In this document: positions 1 to 5,523 of the stretch, one piece after another
How positions within the stretch are numbered: position 1 is the first letter of the stretch
Layout of the letters: the number at the start of each line of letters is the position of its first letter
NCBI GenBank assembly: GCA_934754735.1
Contig: CAKVJE010000082.1
Span: 1 to 7,944 of the forward strand
From: an uncultured Candidatus Melainabacteria bacterium
Lineage (GTDB): Bacteria > Cyanobacteriota > Vampirovibrionia > Gastranaerophilales > Gastranaerophilaceae
Length of the DNA stretch: 7,944 nt
Reading direction: 5' to 3'
Position numbers and translations under genes: made by a program
Notes under the pieces: model-generated
Database searches by the model: none
The model's input: only the letters and a program-made list of their open reading frames with translations
What the model was told of the DNA's origin: nothing

Positions 1-27
1 AAAGGTAATATTAGAGAGAAAAATAAA

Positions 28-1224
28 GTGTCAATTATTAGTAAAAGAAGTTTTATACTAGACGAGGACGAGGATAATAATGTAGAGCCATATACTCTAC
101 CATCCATTGTTACGAGCAAACCGGAAGTAATTCCGTTTAAGAAATCACTGGCGATTTCTACGGCTTTACATCCCGCAGTTGTTCTATTGATTTGGTTAAT
201 TACAATTGCTTTAGCTTTGATGGGAATCAATTTAAGCTTGTTCAAAAAACCAAACGTTCAATTAAAAAAAGATATTGAGTTTGTTTTAGTTGATAAAGAA
301 GCAACGCCGAGAAATCCTAATACAAAAAATCGTTCTGATATGAATTCAAGAAGTGGCGGCATAAATGACCCTAAGCGTAAAGTTTCTATGCCATCACCTG
401 CGCCAAAGAAAGCTTCTAAACCGTCAGCAGCGGCACAAAGCGCTAATAAACTTATAAAGAAGCAACTACAGCAGGCTCAAAAACAAGCTCTTCAACATAA
501 ACCACAACCTGTAAAACAACAGCCTAAGGCGCAAGCGCCAAGTAAGAATAAAACATCAGCGAATAGGCCTTCGACTGCCAAACCGGCACCACCTACAGCA
601 AGGCCAAGTGCAAGACCTGTTTCAGCTCCAACACCTGTTGCGAAACCGTCTTCACCATTTACTATTCCTGCACCAAAAGGTGCGCCTGTCGGTAAAACAC
701 TTTCAACAGGCCCTGTTGGCGGAACGGGTGCACGTTCCGGCGCTAAATCAGGCGGAAGTACAGGTTCCGGTTCACACGGTAGTGCTTATGCACCAAGACC
801 GTCATTATCACCGTCAGCAGGCGGCGGTAGCGGTCAATTATCCAGAGGAACAGGCTCCGGCGGTGGAAGCGGTAATTACGGCAATCCAGGAGGCGGCGGT
901 GGTGCTCCAGGTATTGATGCCTTAAGAGAACCTGACTTTGGTCCATACATGAGAGAATTGCAACGTAGAATTAAGTTGAATTGGGATCCTCCAAAAGGCA
1001 ATGAAAGCAAACGTGTAGTTCTTTTATTCAAGATTGCTAAAGACGGCAGATTGTTATCATGCAGAATTCATAAATCTTCCGGCATGCCATCAGCAGACCA
1101 AGCAGCATTAAAAGCAGTAGAATTAACTGCACCATTTAGACCGTTGCCGGCTGACTTTAAAGGACAAAGCATTGATATTCAGTTTACATTTGATTATAAC
1201 GTATTCAATGCGTCAAGGTATTAA
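28..1224 (+). CDS. TonB/TolA-like energy-transducer protein, TonB C-terminal domain
   Basis: Likely the arm that carries motion from the ExbB-ExbD motor across the periplasm. Seen in the 398-residue product: a short charged cytoplasmic N-terminus, one membrane segment at about residues 46-72, a Pro/Lys/Gln/Ala-rich stretch (about 115-215), a very Gly/Ser-rich stretch (about 222-294), and a C-terminal domain (about 300-393). The C-terminal domain has the TonB-family pattern: amphipathic helix with YMRELQRRIKLNW, a strand ending in KDGRLLSCRIHKSSG, then the helix ADQAALKAVE and the APFRPLP turn. Order and topology match TonB and TolA; without a partner receptor the two cannot be told apart. It is longer than E. 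coli TonB (about 240 residues) because of the linker. The chosen start is a GTG at 28 with a GAGAG purine run before it, but the frame is open to base 1, so the true start could lie upstream. exbB follows after 92 bases. Confidence 0.85.
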   Translation: MSIISKRSFILDEDEDNNVEPYTLPSIVTSKPEVIPFKKSLAISTALHPAVVLLIWLITIALALMGINLSLFKKPNVQLKKDIEFVLVDKEATPRNPNTKNRSDMNSRSGGINDPKRKVSMPSPAPKKASKPSAAAQSANKLIKKQLQQAQKQALQHKPQPVKQQPKAQAPSKNKTSANRPSTAKPAPPTARPSARPVSAPTPVAKPSSPFTIPAPKGAPVGKTLSTGPVGGTGARSGAKSGGSTGSGSHGSAYAPRPSLSPSAGGGSGQLSRGTGSGGGSGNYGNPGGGGGAPGIDALREPDFGPYMRELQRRIKLNWDPPKGNESKRVVLLFKIAKDGRLLSCRIHKSSGMPSADQAALKAVELTAPFRPLPADFKGQSIDIQFTFDYNVFNASRY

Positions 1225-1240
1225 GGGAAGGTTAATAAAA

Positions 1241-1272
1241 CCCTCTCCCTAGCCCTCTCCCAAGGAGAGGGG
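1241..1272. repeat. GC-rich palindromic repeat in the tonB-exbB gap
   Basis: A C-rich unit is followed by TAG and a second C-rich unit that folds back on a G-rich unit. CCCTCTCC at 1253-1260 pairs perfectly with GGAGAGGG at 1264-1271 around a 3-base loop. It stands out strongly from the AT-rich surroundings. It is not followed by a T run, so it is not a typical intrinsic terminator; in a tonB-exbB transcript it would form an intercistronic hairpin. It can be aligned with the palindrome at 4328-4360 (shared pattern CCTA[AG]CC, pyrimidines, a short loop, then G-rich), which suggests a dispersed repeat family. Confidence 0.65.
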
Positions 1273-1316
1273 ACAAAAAATAAAATAAGAAAAATAGAGT
1301 AAAAGAGGATATAAAA

Positions 1317-1967
1317 ATGGAACTATTATTACATTCAATTCAATTAGACTGGCCGGTATTATTGCCAATTCTTGTGTGCGCAATTTTGACAGTTGCAGTA
1401 GCTATTGATAGAGCTGCTTTTTACAACGCAAACAAAAGAAACGTTATCGAGTTTATTCCAAAATTACAAAAGGAATTAACTAAAAACAACTTGATGGGTG
1501 CGCAAAACTTAGCTGTTCAATACGGCGGTATTATTGGTGAAGTTACAGAAGAAGCTGTAAGAATTTTATCAGAACAAAAGAAAGGCTTTTCTCGTTCTTT
1601 TGATATCGCAGCAGCTCTTGCAACAAGAAAACTTGAACACAGATTAACAATTCTTGGTACAATCGGTGGTGTTGCACCTTTCTTAGGTTTGTTCGGTACA
1701 GTTGTTAGAATTTTGTATACATTCCAAGATTTGGCATCGCAAGGTAACCAATCAGCAGCGGTTGCTATGGGTATCGGTTCTGCATTGATTGCTACTGCAT
1801 TCGGTTTGGGCGTTGCGATTGTTGCTGTTGTTTGCTACAACACTTTCCAATCTACAGTTAGAAGATTTGAAGACGATTTCCAATTAATCAAGTTATTGTT
1901 CTTAAGCTTCGTAGATTCAGAAGAAGAAAATCAGTTAAAGTCACAATCTAATAGTGTGGCGTTGTAA
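1317..1967 (+). CDS. exbB: ExbB/TolQ/MotA-family proton channel subunit
   Basis: Inner-membrane channel subunit that, with ExbD, uses the proton gradient to drive a TonB/TolA-type arm. The 216-residue product has the family's three membrane segments: about residues 13-31, 111-136 and 147-175, with the large cytoplasmic loop between the first two. The signature APFLGLFGTV lies at 120-129, and GIGSALIATAFGLG at 152-165 matches the third-helix signature. Compared with the E. coli ExbB sequence as I recall it, the pore threonines T148 and T181 correspond to T128 and T160 here, but Glu176 corresponds to Ser155, and the Gly after GTVW corresponds to Arg131. AGAGGA at 1304-1309, 7 bases before the ATG, supports the start. 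A 93-base inverted repeat begins directly after the stop and separates it from exbD1. Confidence 0.93.
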   Translation: MELLLHSIQLDWPVLLPILVCAILTVAVAIDRAAFYNANKRNVIEFIPKLQKELTKNNLMGAQNLAVQYGGIIGEVTEEAVRILSEQKKGFSRSFDIAAALATRKLEHRLTILGTIGGVAPFLGLFGTVVRILYTFQDLASQGNQSAAVAMGIGSALIATAFGLGVAIVAVVCYNTFQSTVRRFEDDFQLIKLLFLSFVDSEEENQLKSQSNSVAL

Positions 1968-2060
1968 AAAGTCGTTAAGGAGGAGGTCGTTAAGACATTA
2001 AGTTCATTATAGATTTTATACGAACTTAGCGACTTAAAGTCCTAACGACTTAACGACTTT
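1968..2060. repeat. 93-bp inverted element made of octamer repeats (AGTCGTTA)
   Basis: This element fills most of the 109-base exbB-exbD1 gap. It has perfect 12-base terminal inverted repeats, AAAGTCGTTAAG at 1968-1979 and its complement at 2049-2060, and an inner pair TAAGTTC 1999-2005 / GAACTTA 2022-2028. The right arm read on the - strand from 2058 to 2019 is five back-to-back 8-base units: AGTCGTTA, AGTCGTTA, GGACTTTA, AGTCGCTA, AGTTCGTA. The left arm has the same kind of units at 1970-1977, 1985-1992, 1993-2000 and 2001-2009, interrupted by AGGAGGA at 1978-1984. It ends just before the exbD1 ribosome-binding site. No coding capacity is seen. It could be a miniature repeat element or simply a structured intercistronic spacer. 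Confidence 0.8.
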
Positions 2061-2076
2061 AAAAAAAGGAATATCT

Positions 2077-2595
2077 ATGGCTATAAAATCAGGTAAAAAA
2101 GCATTATTTACAGAAATCAACATTACACCGCTAACGGATATTTTCTTGGTGTTATTGATTATTATGATGGTTGTTGCGCCTACGTTTCAATCAGTTGATA
2201 ATTCAATAAGCGTGCCGGAAGTTAATAGCGGGACATCAATTGAGCAGGGTAAAATAACCGTTGCTGTTACAAAAGACGGCACAATTTATGTTGACTCAAA
2301 ACGTTCTTCAATTGGAATGTTGACTACAGATTTAGAGAATGCAAAAGGTGATAATGAAAATCCTGAAGTAGTTGTTAAAGCTGATGAAAAGGCCAAGAGT
2401 TCAATTATTATGGACATTATGGACGCAGCACAAGATGCACATTATAAAAAACTTATTGTAGCCGGTGAACCTTTGAACAAAAAAGAACAACAAAAGTTGG
2501 AAGAAAGTACTTCAAATTACACTTCCAATAATATAACGAATGAAGCAACAACACCTTTACCTACTGATAATCAGTATGAGAATTGGAGTGAATAA
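2077..2595 (+). CDS. exbD: ExbD/TolR-family biopolymer transport protein, first copy (long form)
   Basis: Motor partner of ExbB: a single N-terminal membrane helix carrying the proton-binding Asp, then a periplasmic domain. The 172-residue product has the signature INITPLTDIFLVLLIIMMV at 14-32; Asp21 corresponds to the essential E. coli ExbD Asp25. The periplasmic domain (about 45-131) shows the usual pattern, with VAVTKDGTIYVD and a late PEVVVKADEKA strand-turn. About 40 extra residues after 131, rich in Glu, Ser, Asn and Thr, are a low-complexity tail absent from the second copy and from typical ExbD (about 140 residues). An AAGGA site at 2066-2070, six bases before the ATG, supports the start. 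Its stop overlaps the start of exbD2 by one base (TAATG), which indicates translational coupling. Confidence 0.93.
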   Translation: MAIKSGKKALFTEINITPLTDIFLVLLIIMMVVAPTFQSVDNSISVPEVNSGTSIEQGKITVAVTKDGTIYVDSKRSSIGMLTTDLENAKGDNENPEVVVKADEKAKSSIIMDIMDAAQDAHYKKLIVAGEPLNKKEQQKLEESTSNYTSNNITNEATTPLPTDNQYENWSE

Positions 2596-2972
2596 TGCGT
2601 GATAGTTTTAATGAAATAAATATTACACCGCTAACAGATATTTTCTTGGTGCTTTTAATCATCATGATGGTTATTGCACCACTTCTTGACCAACAAGGTT
2701 TAAATCTTGCTGTGCCAGAGGTTGTTAATCAAGAACAAATTACAAAAGATGCTAAAATTATGAATTTTAGCGTAACCGATGATAACAAATACTTGTTTGA
2801 CGGACAAGAAATTGCGGCAGCGGATTTAGAATCAACTGTTTCTGCTCATGTAAAAGATTTTCCAGACGGACTTTTGATACAGGTTGATGATAACGCAGAC
2901 CACGGGACTGTAGTTAAGTTGATGGATAGTGCAAGAAATGTAGGTGTTACAAGTATTTCGCTTGCGAGGTAA
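2595..2972 (+). CDS. exbD: ExbD/TolR-family biopolymer transport protein, second copy (short form)
   Basis: Second ExbD paralogue, 125 residues, with one membrane helix (about 13-30) and a short periplasmic domain. The signature INITPLTDIFLVLLIIMMV is at 8-26, with the proton-carrying Asp at residue 15. The periplasmic part (about 35-125) is clearly different from exbD1 apart from the general fold pattern (FSVTDDNKYLFDG, then LLIQVDDNADHG and the final helix and strand). GGAG at 2585-2588 inside the end of exbD1, six bases before ATG, is its ribosome-binding site, so the two are probably made together. Two ExbD copies beside one ExbB occur in other diderms; here they may form a mixed ExbD pair inside the ExbB ring, which is an inference. 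The 30 bases at 2622-2651 match exbD1 2122-2151 at 29 positions. Confidence 0.93.
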   Translation: MRDSFNEINITPLTDIFLVLLIIMMVIAPLLDQQGLNLAVPEVVNQEQITKDAKIMNFSVTDDNKYLFDGQEIAAADLESTVSAHVKDFPDGLLIQVDDNADHGTVVKLMDSARNVGVTSISLAR

Positions 2973-2979
2973 TAATTCA

Positions 2980-3021
2980 AGTCGTTAAGTGAATAGGTGA
3001 ATGAGTGAATAAGTTCGTTTA
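2980..3021 (+). repeat. Diverged octamer repeat arm after exbD2
   Basis: Consecutive 8-base units can be read starting eight bases after the exbD2 stop: AGTCGTTA (2980-2987), AGTGAATA (2988-2995), GGTGAATG (2996-3003), AGTGAATA (3004-3011), then AGTTCGTTTA (3012-3021). The first unit is identical to, and the last begins like (AGTTCG), the end units of the arms at 1968-2060, so this looks like a third arm of the same family with changed middle units. It lies in the 153-base gap between exbD2 and the next gene. The rest of that gap (3022-3125) shows no terminator and only weak promoter-like sequence. Confidence 0.6.
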
Positions 3022-3125
3022 ATTCGCTTCGCTCATAATATGCTGAAAGCTATGACTTCTCCAATAAGTATGATTGTAAGTTGGGTATACCTGTCCAACA
3101 ATAATTTTATAAGAAAGACAAACGT

Positions 3126-3929
3126 ATGTTCAAACCTTTTAGCTGGATGTTCGCAACAGAAAATTTTAAAGAACAAGTTAAGTACTTATTCTTTATATTC
3201 ATCAAGTTCTATCTTGCCGCGATTGTTTTACTCATTTTTTCAGAATATTTATTAAGCAATTCAATTTGGGAAGTAATTCTACCGAGCATAGCAATTATAC
3301 TTTTTATAATTCCATTTCTGTGTGCACAAGGCTATTTCTGGAATGTTACAGCAAACATTATTTCTCGAGAATGGGATATATCAGCTGCAACTGTTTATAA
3401 CGGCAAAATTCAAGAGGTTTTTAAGGTTGAACTTCCGGAATTAAATACAAAAAAATTCATTTGGCGTGGAATTGCATCTTGTGTCGCAACAACAATGATG
3501 GTATTGCCATTTGGGTTAATTTTAGCAGGAAGCGCTTGGGCTACTACTTTATCAAATTTACCTTCACAAACAATTATTGTACTTTATGTATTTTTATTAA
3601 TGTTTATTCCTGCTCTTTTATGGAATTATGCAGCTAGAGATTCTGTGTTTGCTGTTTGGAATATAAGAAAAGCCGTTCATATTATGGGGAATTATACAGG
3701 CAAATATATTTGGAATACATTGCTGTATGTATTATTTTATGTCGTAACCTCAGTTTTATTATCTTTAATTGCAACAGCGTTAGGAATTCGAGATATTGCA
3801 ACCCAAGTAAGTATGTTAAATATTATAAAATTGCTTGTATATCTCACAATCTCATATTTGCAATATTTGTATTCATTATACGTTTATGCATATTTGTTAG
3901 GTACAATAGCACCACCTGCAGAAGGATGA
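3126..3929 (+). CDS. Six-helix integral membrane protein, possibly DUF4013-like, function unknown
   Basis: Not recognised with certainty. The 267-residue product is very hydrophobic, with likely membrane helices at about 20-39, 48-67, 115-138, 147-168, 195-218 and 232-258. Two features recall the DUF4013 family of uncharacterised membrane proteins: CAQGYFWNVTANIISREWD at 66-84 (helix end with GY followed by a basic loop), and the LPELNTKKFIWRG stretch at 103-115 entering the next helix. DUF4013 membership is from memory and unchecked. There is no signal peptide and no catalytic motif. The start is the ATG at 3126, preceded only by a weak purine run (AAGAAAGA, 3111-3118); Met8 (3147) is an alternative with no better site. 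Its stop is 11 bases from the preferred start of the following gene, so the two are probably co-translated. Confidence 0.75.
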   Translation: MFKPFSWMFATENFKEQVKYLFFIFIKFYLAAIVLLIFSEYLLSNSIWEVILPSIAIILFIIPFLCAQGYFWNVTANIISREWDISAATVYNGKIQEVFKVELPELNTKKFIWRGIASCVATTMMVLPFGLILAGSAWATTLSNLPSQTIIVLYVFLLMFIPALLWNYAARDSVFAVWNIRKAVHIMGNYTGKYIWNTLLYVLFYVVTSVLLSLIATALGIRDIATQVSMLNIIKLLVYLTISYLQYLYSLYVYAYLLGTIAPPAEG

Positions 3930-3940
3930 TAGAATTAAAT

Positions 3941-4768
3941 ATGATAACAAAAAACGAGTTAGACAATTTAGTTGTAAAGTATGAAACGGTAGATTTTATA
4001 AAAGATGATCCGATTCAGTTTCCGCATAGGTTTAAAAATAAAGAAGACGTCGAACTCGCCGGATTTATTGCATCTTTATTTGCTTACGGGAATAGAAAAA
4101 TGTTTATAGCGAAATTGAATGATTTATTCAATCGCGCAGACAATGATATTGCAAATTATGTAAAAAACGGTGATTTCAAGAATCTTGCAGGCTTGGAATA
4201 TCGTTTTTCTAAAGATTTCGATATTATTCCGATTTTTGAGATTTTGCATGGATTATATAGTGAAAGCCAAGGGCTGGAAGAATTGTTTGAATATGGTTGG
4301 AGTGTTGGCGAGTTAAATCAAATAAGCCCCCAACCTAACCTTCCCCCTATAAAGGGAGGGAACGCTCCCATTGATTATTTGAAGTTTTTTCAAACGGTTA
4401 TTGATTATTTTTACTCTCGTGCTTCAAAGACTGTTGGACAGGGTTTTTATCACATGCTTCCTAATCCTGCAAATGGTGGAGCGATGAAACGTATGAATAT
4501 GTTTTTACGTTGGATGATTAGAAAATCGCCTGTGGATTTAGGAATTTGGGATTTTATGCAACCAAAAGATTTATTAATTCCGCTAGATGTACATGTCGCT
4601 AGAATTTCTCGAAATATGGGTTTATTAAGCCGTAAAAGCAATGATTTTAAGGCTGTTCTGGAGCTTACAGATAAATTGAGGAAATTTTCTCCCAATGATC
4701 CTGTAAAATATGATTTCGCAATGTTTGCTTTTGGTGTAGAATTAAATAGTACAAAATTAGGAGCATAG
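3941..4768 (+). CDS. DUF2400 / TIGR02757 family protein with an in-frame palindromic repeat
   Basis: Conserved protein of unknown function, 275 residues. Family features seen: the N-terminus DFIKDDPIQFPHRF (18-31), GFIASLFAYGNRKMF near 44-58, then GGAMKRMNMFLRWMIRK, IWDFMQP, and LLIPLDVHVARISRNMG. The C-terminal part resembles the HhH-GPD DNA glycosylase fold: Asp216 and Arg221 in LDVHVAR sit as in the VDTHVxR motif of EndoIII/MutY proteins, where the Asp is catalytic. This relation is an inference. Residues 130-143 (PQPNLPPIKGG and following) are encoded by a GC-rich palindrome and look like an insertion in a variable loop; conserved blocks continue on both sides. Met at 3941 matches the usual family N-terminus. 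An ATG at 3926 overlapping the upstream stop (ATGA) would add five residues and cannot be excluded. The TPR gene starts three bases after the stop. Confidence 0.85.
   Translation: MITKNELDNLVVKYETVDFIKDDPIQFPHRFKNKEDVELAGFIASLFAYGNRKMFIAKLNDLFNRADNDIANYVKNGDFKNLAGLEYRFSKDFDIIPIFEILHGLYSESQGLEELFEYGWSVGELNQISPQPNLPPIKGGNAPIDYLKFFQTVIDYFYSRASKTVGQGFYHMLPNPANGGAMKRMNMFLRWMIRKSPVDLGIWDFMQPKDLLIPLDVHVARISRNMGLLSRKSNDFKAVLELTDKLRKFSPNDPVKYDFAMFAFGVELNSTKLGA
4328..4369. repeat. GC-rich palindromic repeat inside the DUF2400 coding region
   Basis: An island of C and G in AT-rich coding sequence. CCTTCCC at 4339-4345 pairs with GGGAGGG at 4354-4360 (one G-T wobble) around an 8-base loop, preceded by CCCCCAACCTAA. 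A further CTCCC lies at 4365-4369. It keeps the reading frame, contains no stop and encodes Pro/Gly-rich residues about 130-143 of the host protein. Its layout parallels the repeat at 1241-1272, so the two probably belong to one dispersed family. The exact insertion limits are estimated, since no uninterrupted homologue is available here. Confidence 0.6.
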
Positions 4769-4771
4769 CTG

Positions 4772-5488
4772 ATGAATAAATACATAGAACAAAATTCTAA
4801 AAAGTTTTTAGTAATGTTACTTTTAATCTGTGTTGTATTTTTTGTAATTATTATTAAGGCATTTGAGTATATTCCGGTTGCAGATGATGATGCAATTACA
4901 AGCCGTAATAATATTGAAAACCTTAATAAACCTGCAGAAGAAAACGCTGATGAGCAAGCAGATAAATCAGAAGAACAAACAGAAAAAAAGACATTGGATA
5001 TTAAATTAACTCCTGATTTTGTAGAAAAAACTGATAAAAAGGCTGAAACAGTTACCGATTCTAAAACCGTAGAACCATTAGAAAATATTAGCGACTTACC
5101 TTCAGAAGCGGTTTCTTCAAATACTTCAGAAGAAGCTAAACCTGTCGAATTAACGCCGGAAGAAAAAGCAGAAAAAGCATTTTTAACCGCACAAAAATAC
5201 AGGCGCGACAAACAATATGTTAAAGCGTTGGAAGAATATCAAAAAATTCCTTCAATTACAAATGATACAGTAATTGTTGCGCGTAGCTATGAAGAAATTG
5301 CTACAATTTATGCAATCGTAAAACGATATGGTACAGCGCTTTCTTATGCTCAAAAAGCTTACAATATGGCTCCTTCATCTTCTCGTGAAATGTTACTTGC
5401 AAGGTTATATTATAAAACCGGTGATATTGATAAAGCGACAAGAAGAATCAACAACGTATTGCAAAGAGATTTTTCTTCTGATAGGTAA
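4772..5488 (+). CDS. Membrane-anchored TPR-repeat protein
   Basis: Probable scaffold protein with a single N-terminal membrane anchor; no enzymatic motif. The 238-residue product has one hydrophobic helix at about 12-31, an acidic low-complexity linker rich in Glu, Lys, Asp and Thr (about 36-128), and a helical region with about three tetratricopeptide-type units (about 133-162, 167-202 and 204-235). Typical TPR spacing of small and aromatic residues is seen in AFLTAQKYRRDKQYVKALEEYQ, ARSYEEIATIYAIVKRYGTALSYAQKAYNMAP and LLARLYYKTGDIDKATRRI. No lipobox or cleavage site is obvious, so the linker and TPRs may face the periplasm on an uncleaved anchor. AGGAG at 4759-4763, eight bases before the ATG and inside the end of the DUF2400 gene, sets the start. 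The specific partner is unknown. Confidence 0.82.
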   Translation: MNKYIEQNSKKFLVMLLLICVVFFVIIIKAFEYIPVADDDAITSRNNIENLNKPAEENADEQADKSEEQTEKKTLDIKLTPDFVEKTDKKAETVTDSKTVEPLENISDLPSEAVSSNTSEEAKPVELTPEEKAEKAFLTAQKYRRDKQYVKALEEYQKIPSITNDTVIVARSYEEIATIYAIVKRYGTALSYAQKAYNMAPSSSREMLLARLYYKTGDIDKATRRINNVLQRDFSSDR

Positions 5489-5523
5489 AAAGTTGTTAAA
5501 AAATTACGCACAAGTTTTATAGA

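Noticed and set aside
608..946. Open frames on both strands inside the TonB-like gene
   Set aside because: They arise from the repetitive Pro/Gly codons of the linker; composition and position mark them as shadows.
1253..1271. Intrinsic terminator after the TonB-like gene
   Set aside because: The stem is strong, but the following bases are A-rich with no T run on the + strand, and exbB continues the same functional unit.
1968..2060. CRISPR-like array, because of repeated short units
   Set aside because: Units are 8 bases, adjacent and without spacers, and the arms face each other; no cas genes are present.
3074..3110. Promoter for the membrane-protein gene (TTGTAA or TTGGGT with an AT-rich -10-like stretch)
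   Set aside because: The hexamers match the consensus poorly and spacing is off (18-22 bases); chance matches are expected in AT-rich DNA.
3040..3255. Small open frame of 71 codons before and overlapping the membrane-protein gene
   Set aside because: There is no ribosome-binding site, and most of it overlaps the start of a clearly better gene in another frame.
3656..3940. Upstream extension of the DUF2400 frame to an ATG at 3656
   Set aside because: The extension overlaps the upstream membrane-protein gene in another frame and has no family similarity; the family N-terminus fits Met at 3941.
4450..5211. Long open frame of about 253 codons on the - strand
   Set aside because: It lies opposite the well-supported DUF2400 and TPR genes, has a Ser/Phe-rich composition as expected from the complement of Glu/Lys/Ala-rich coding sequence, and shows no recognisable domain.
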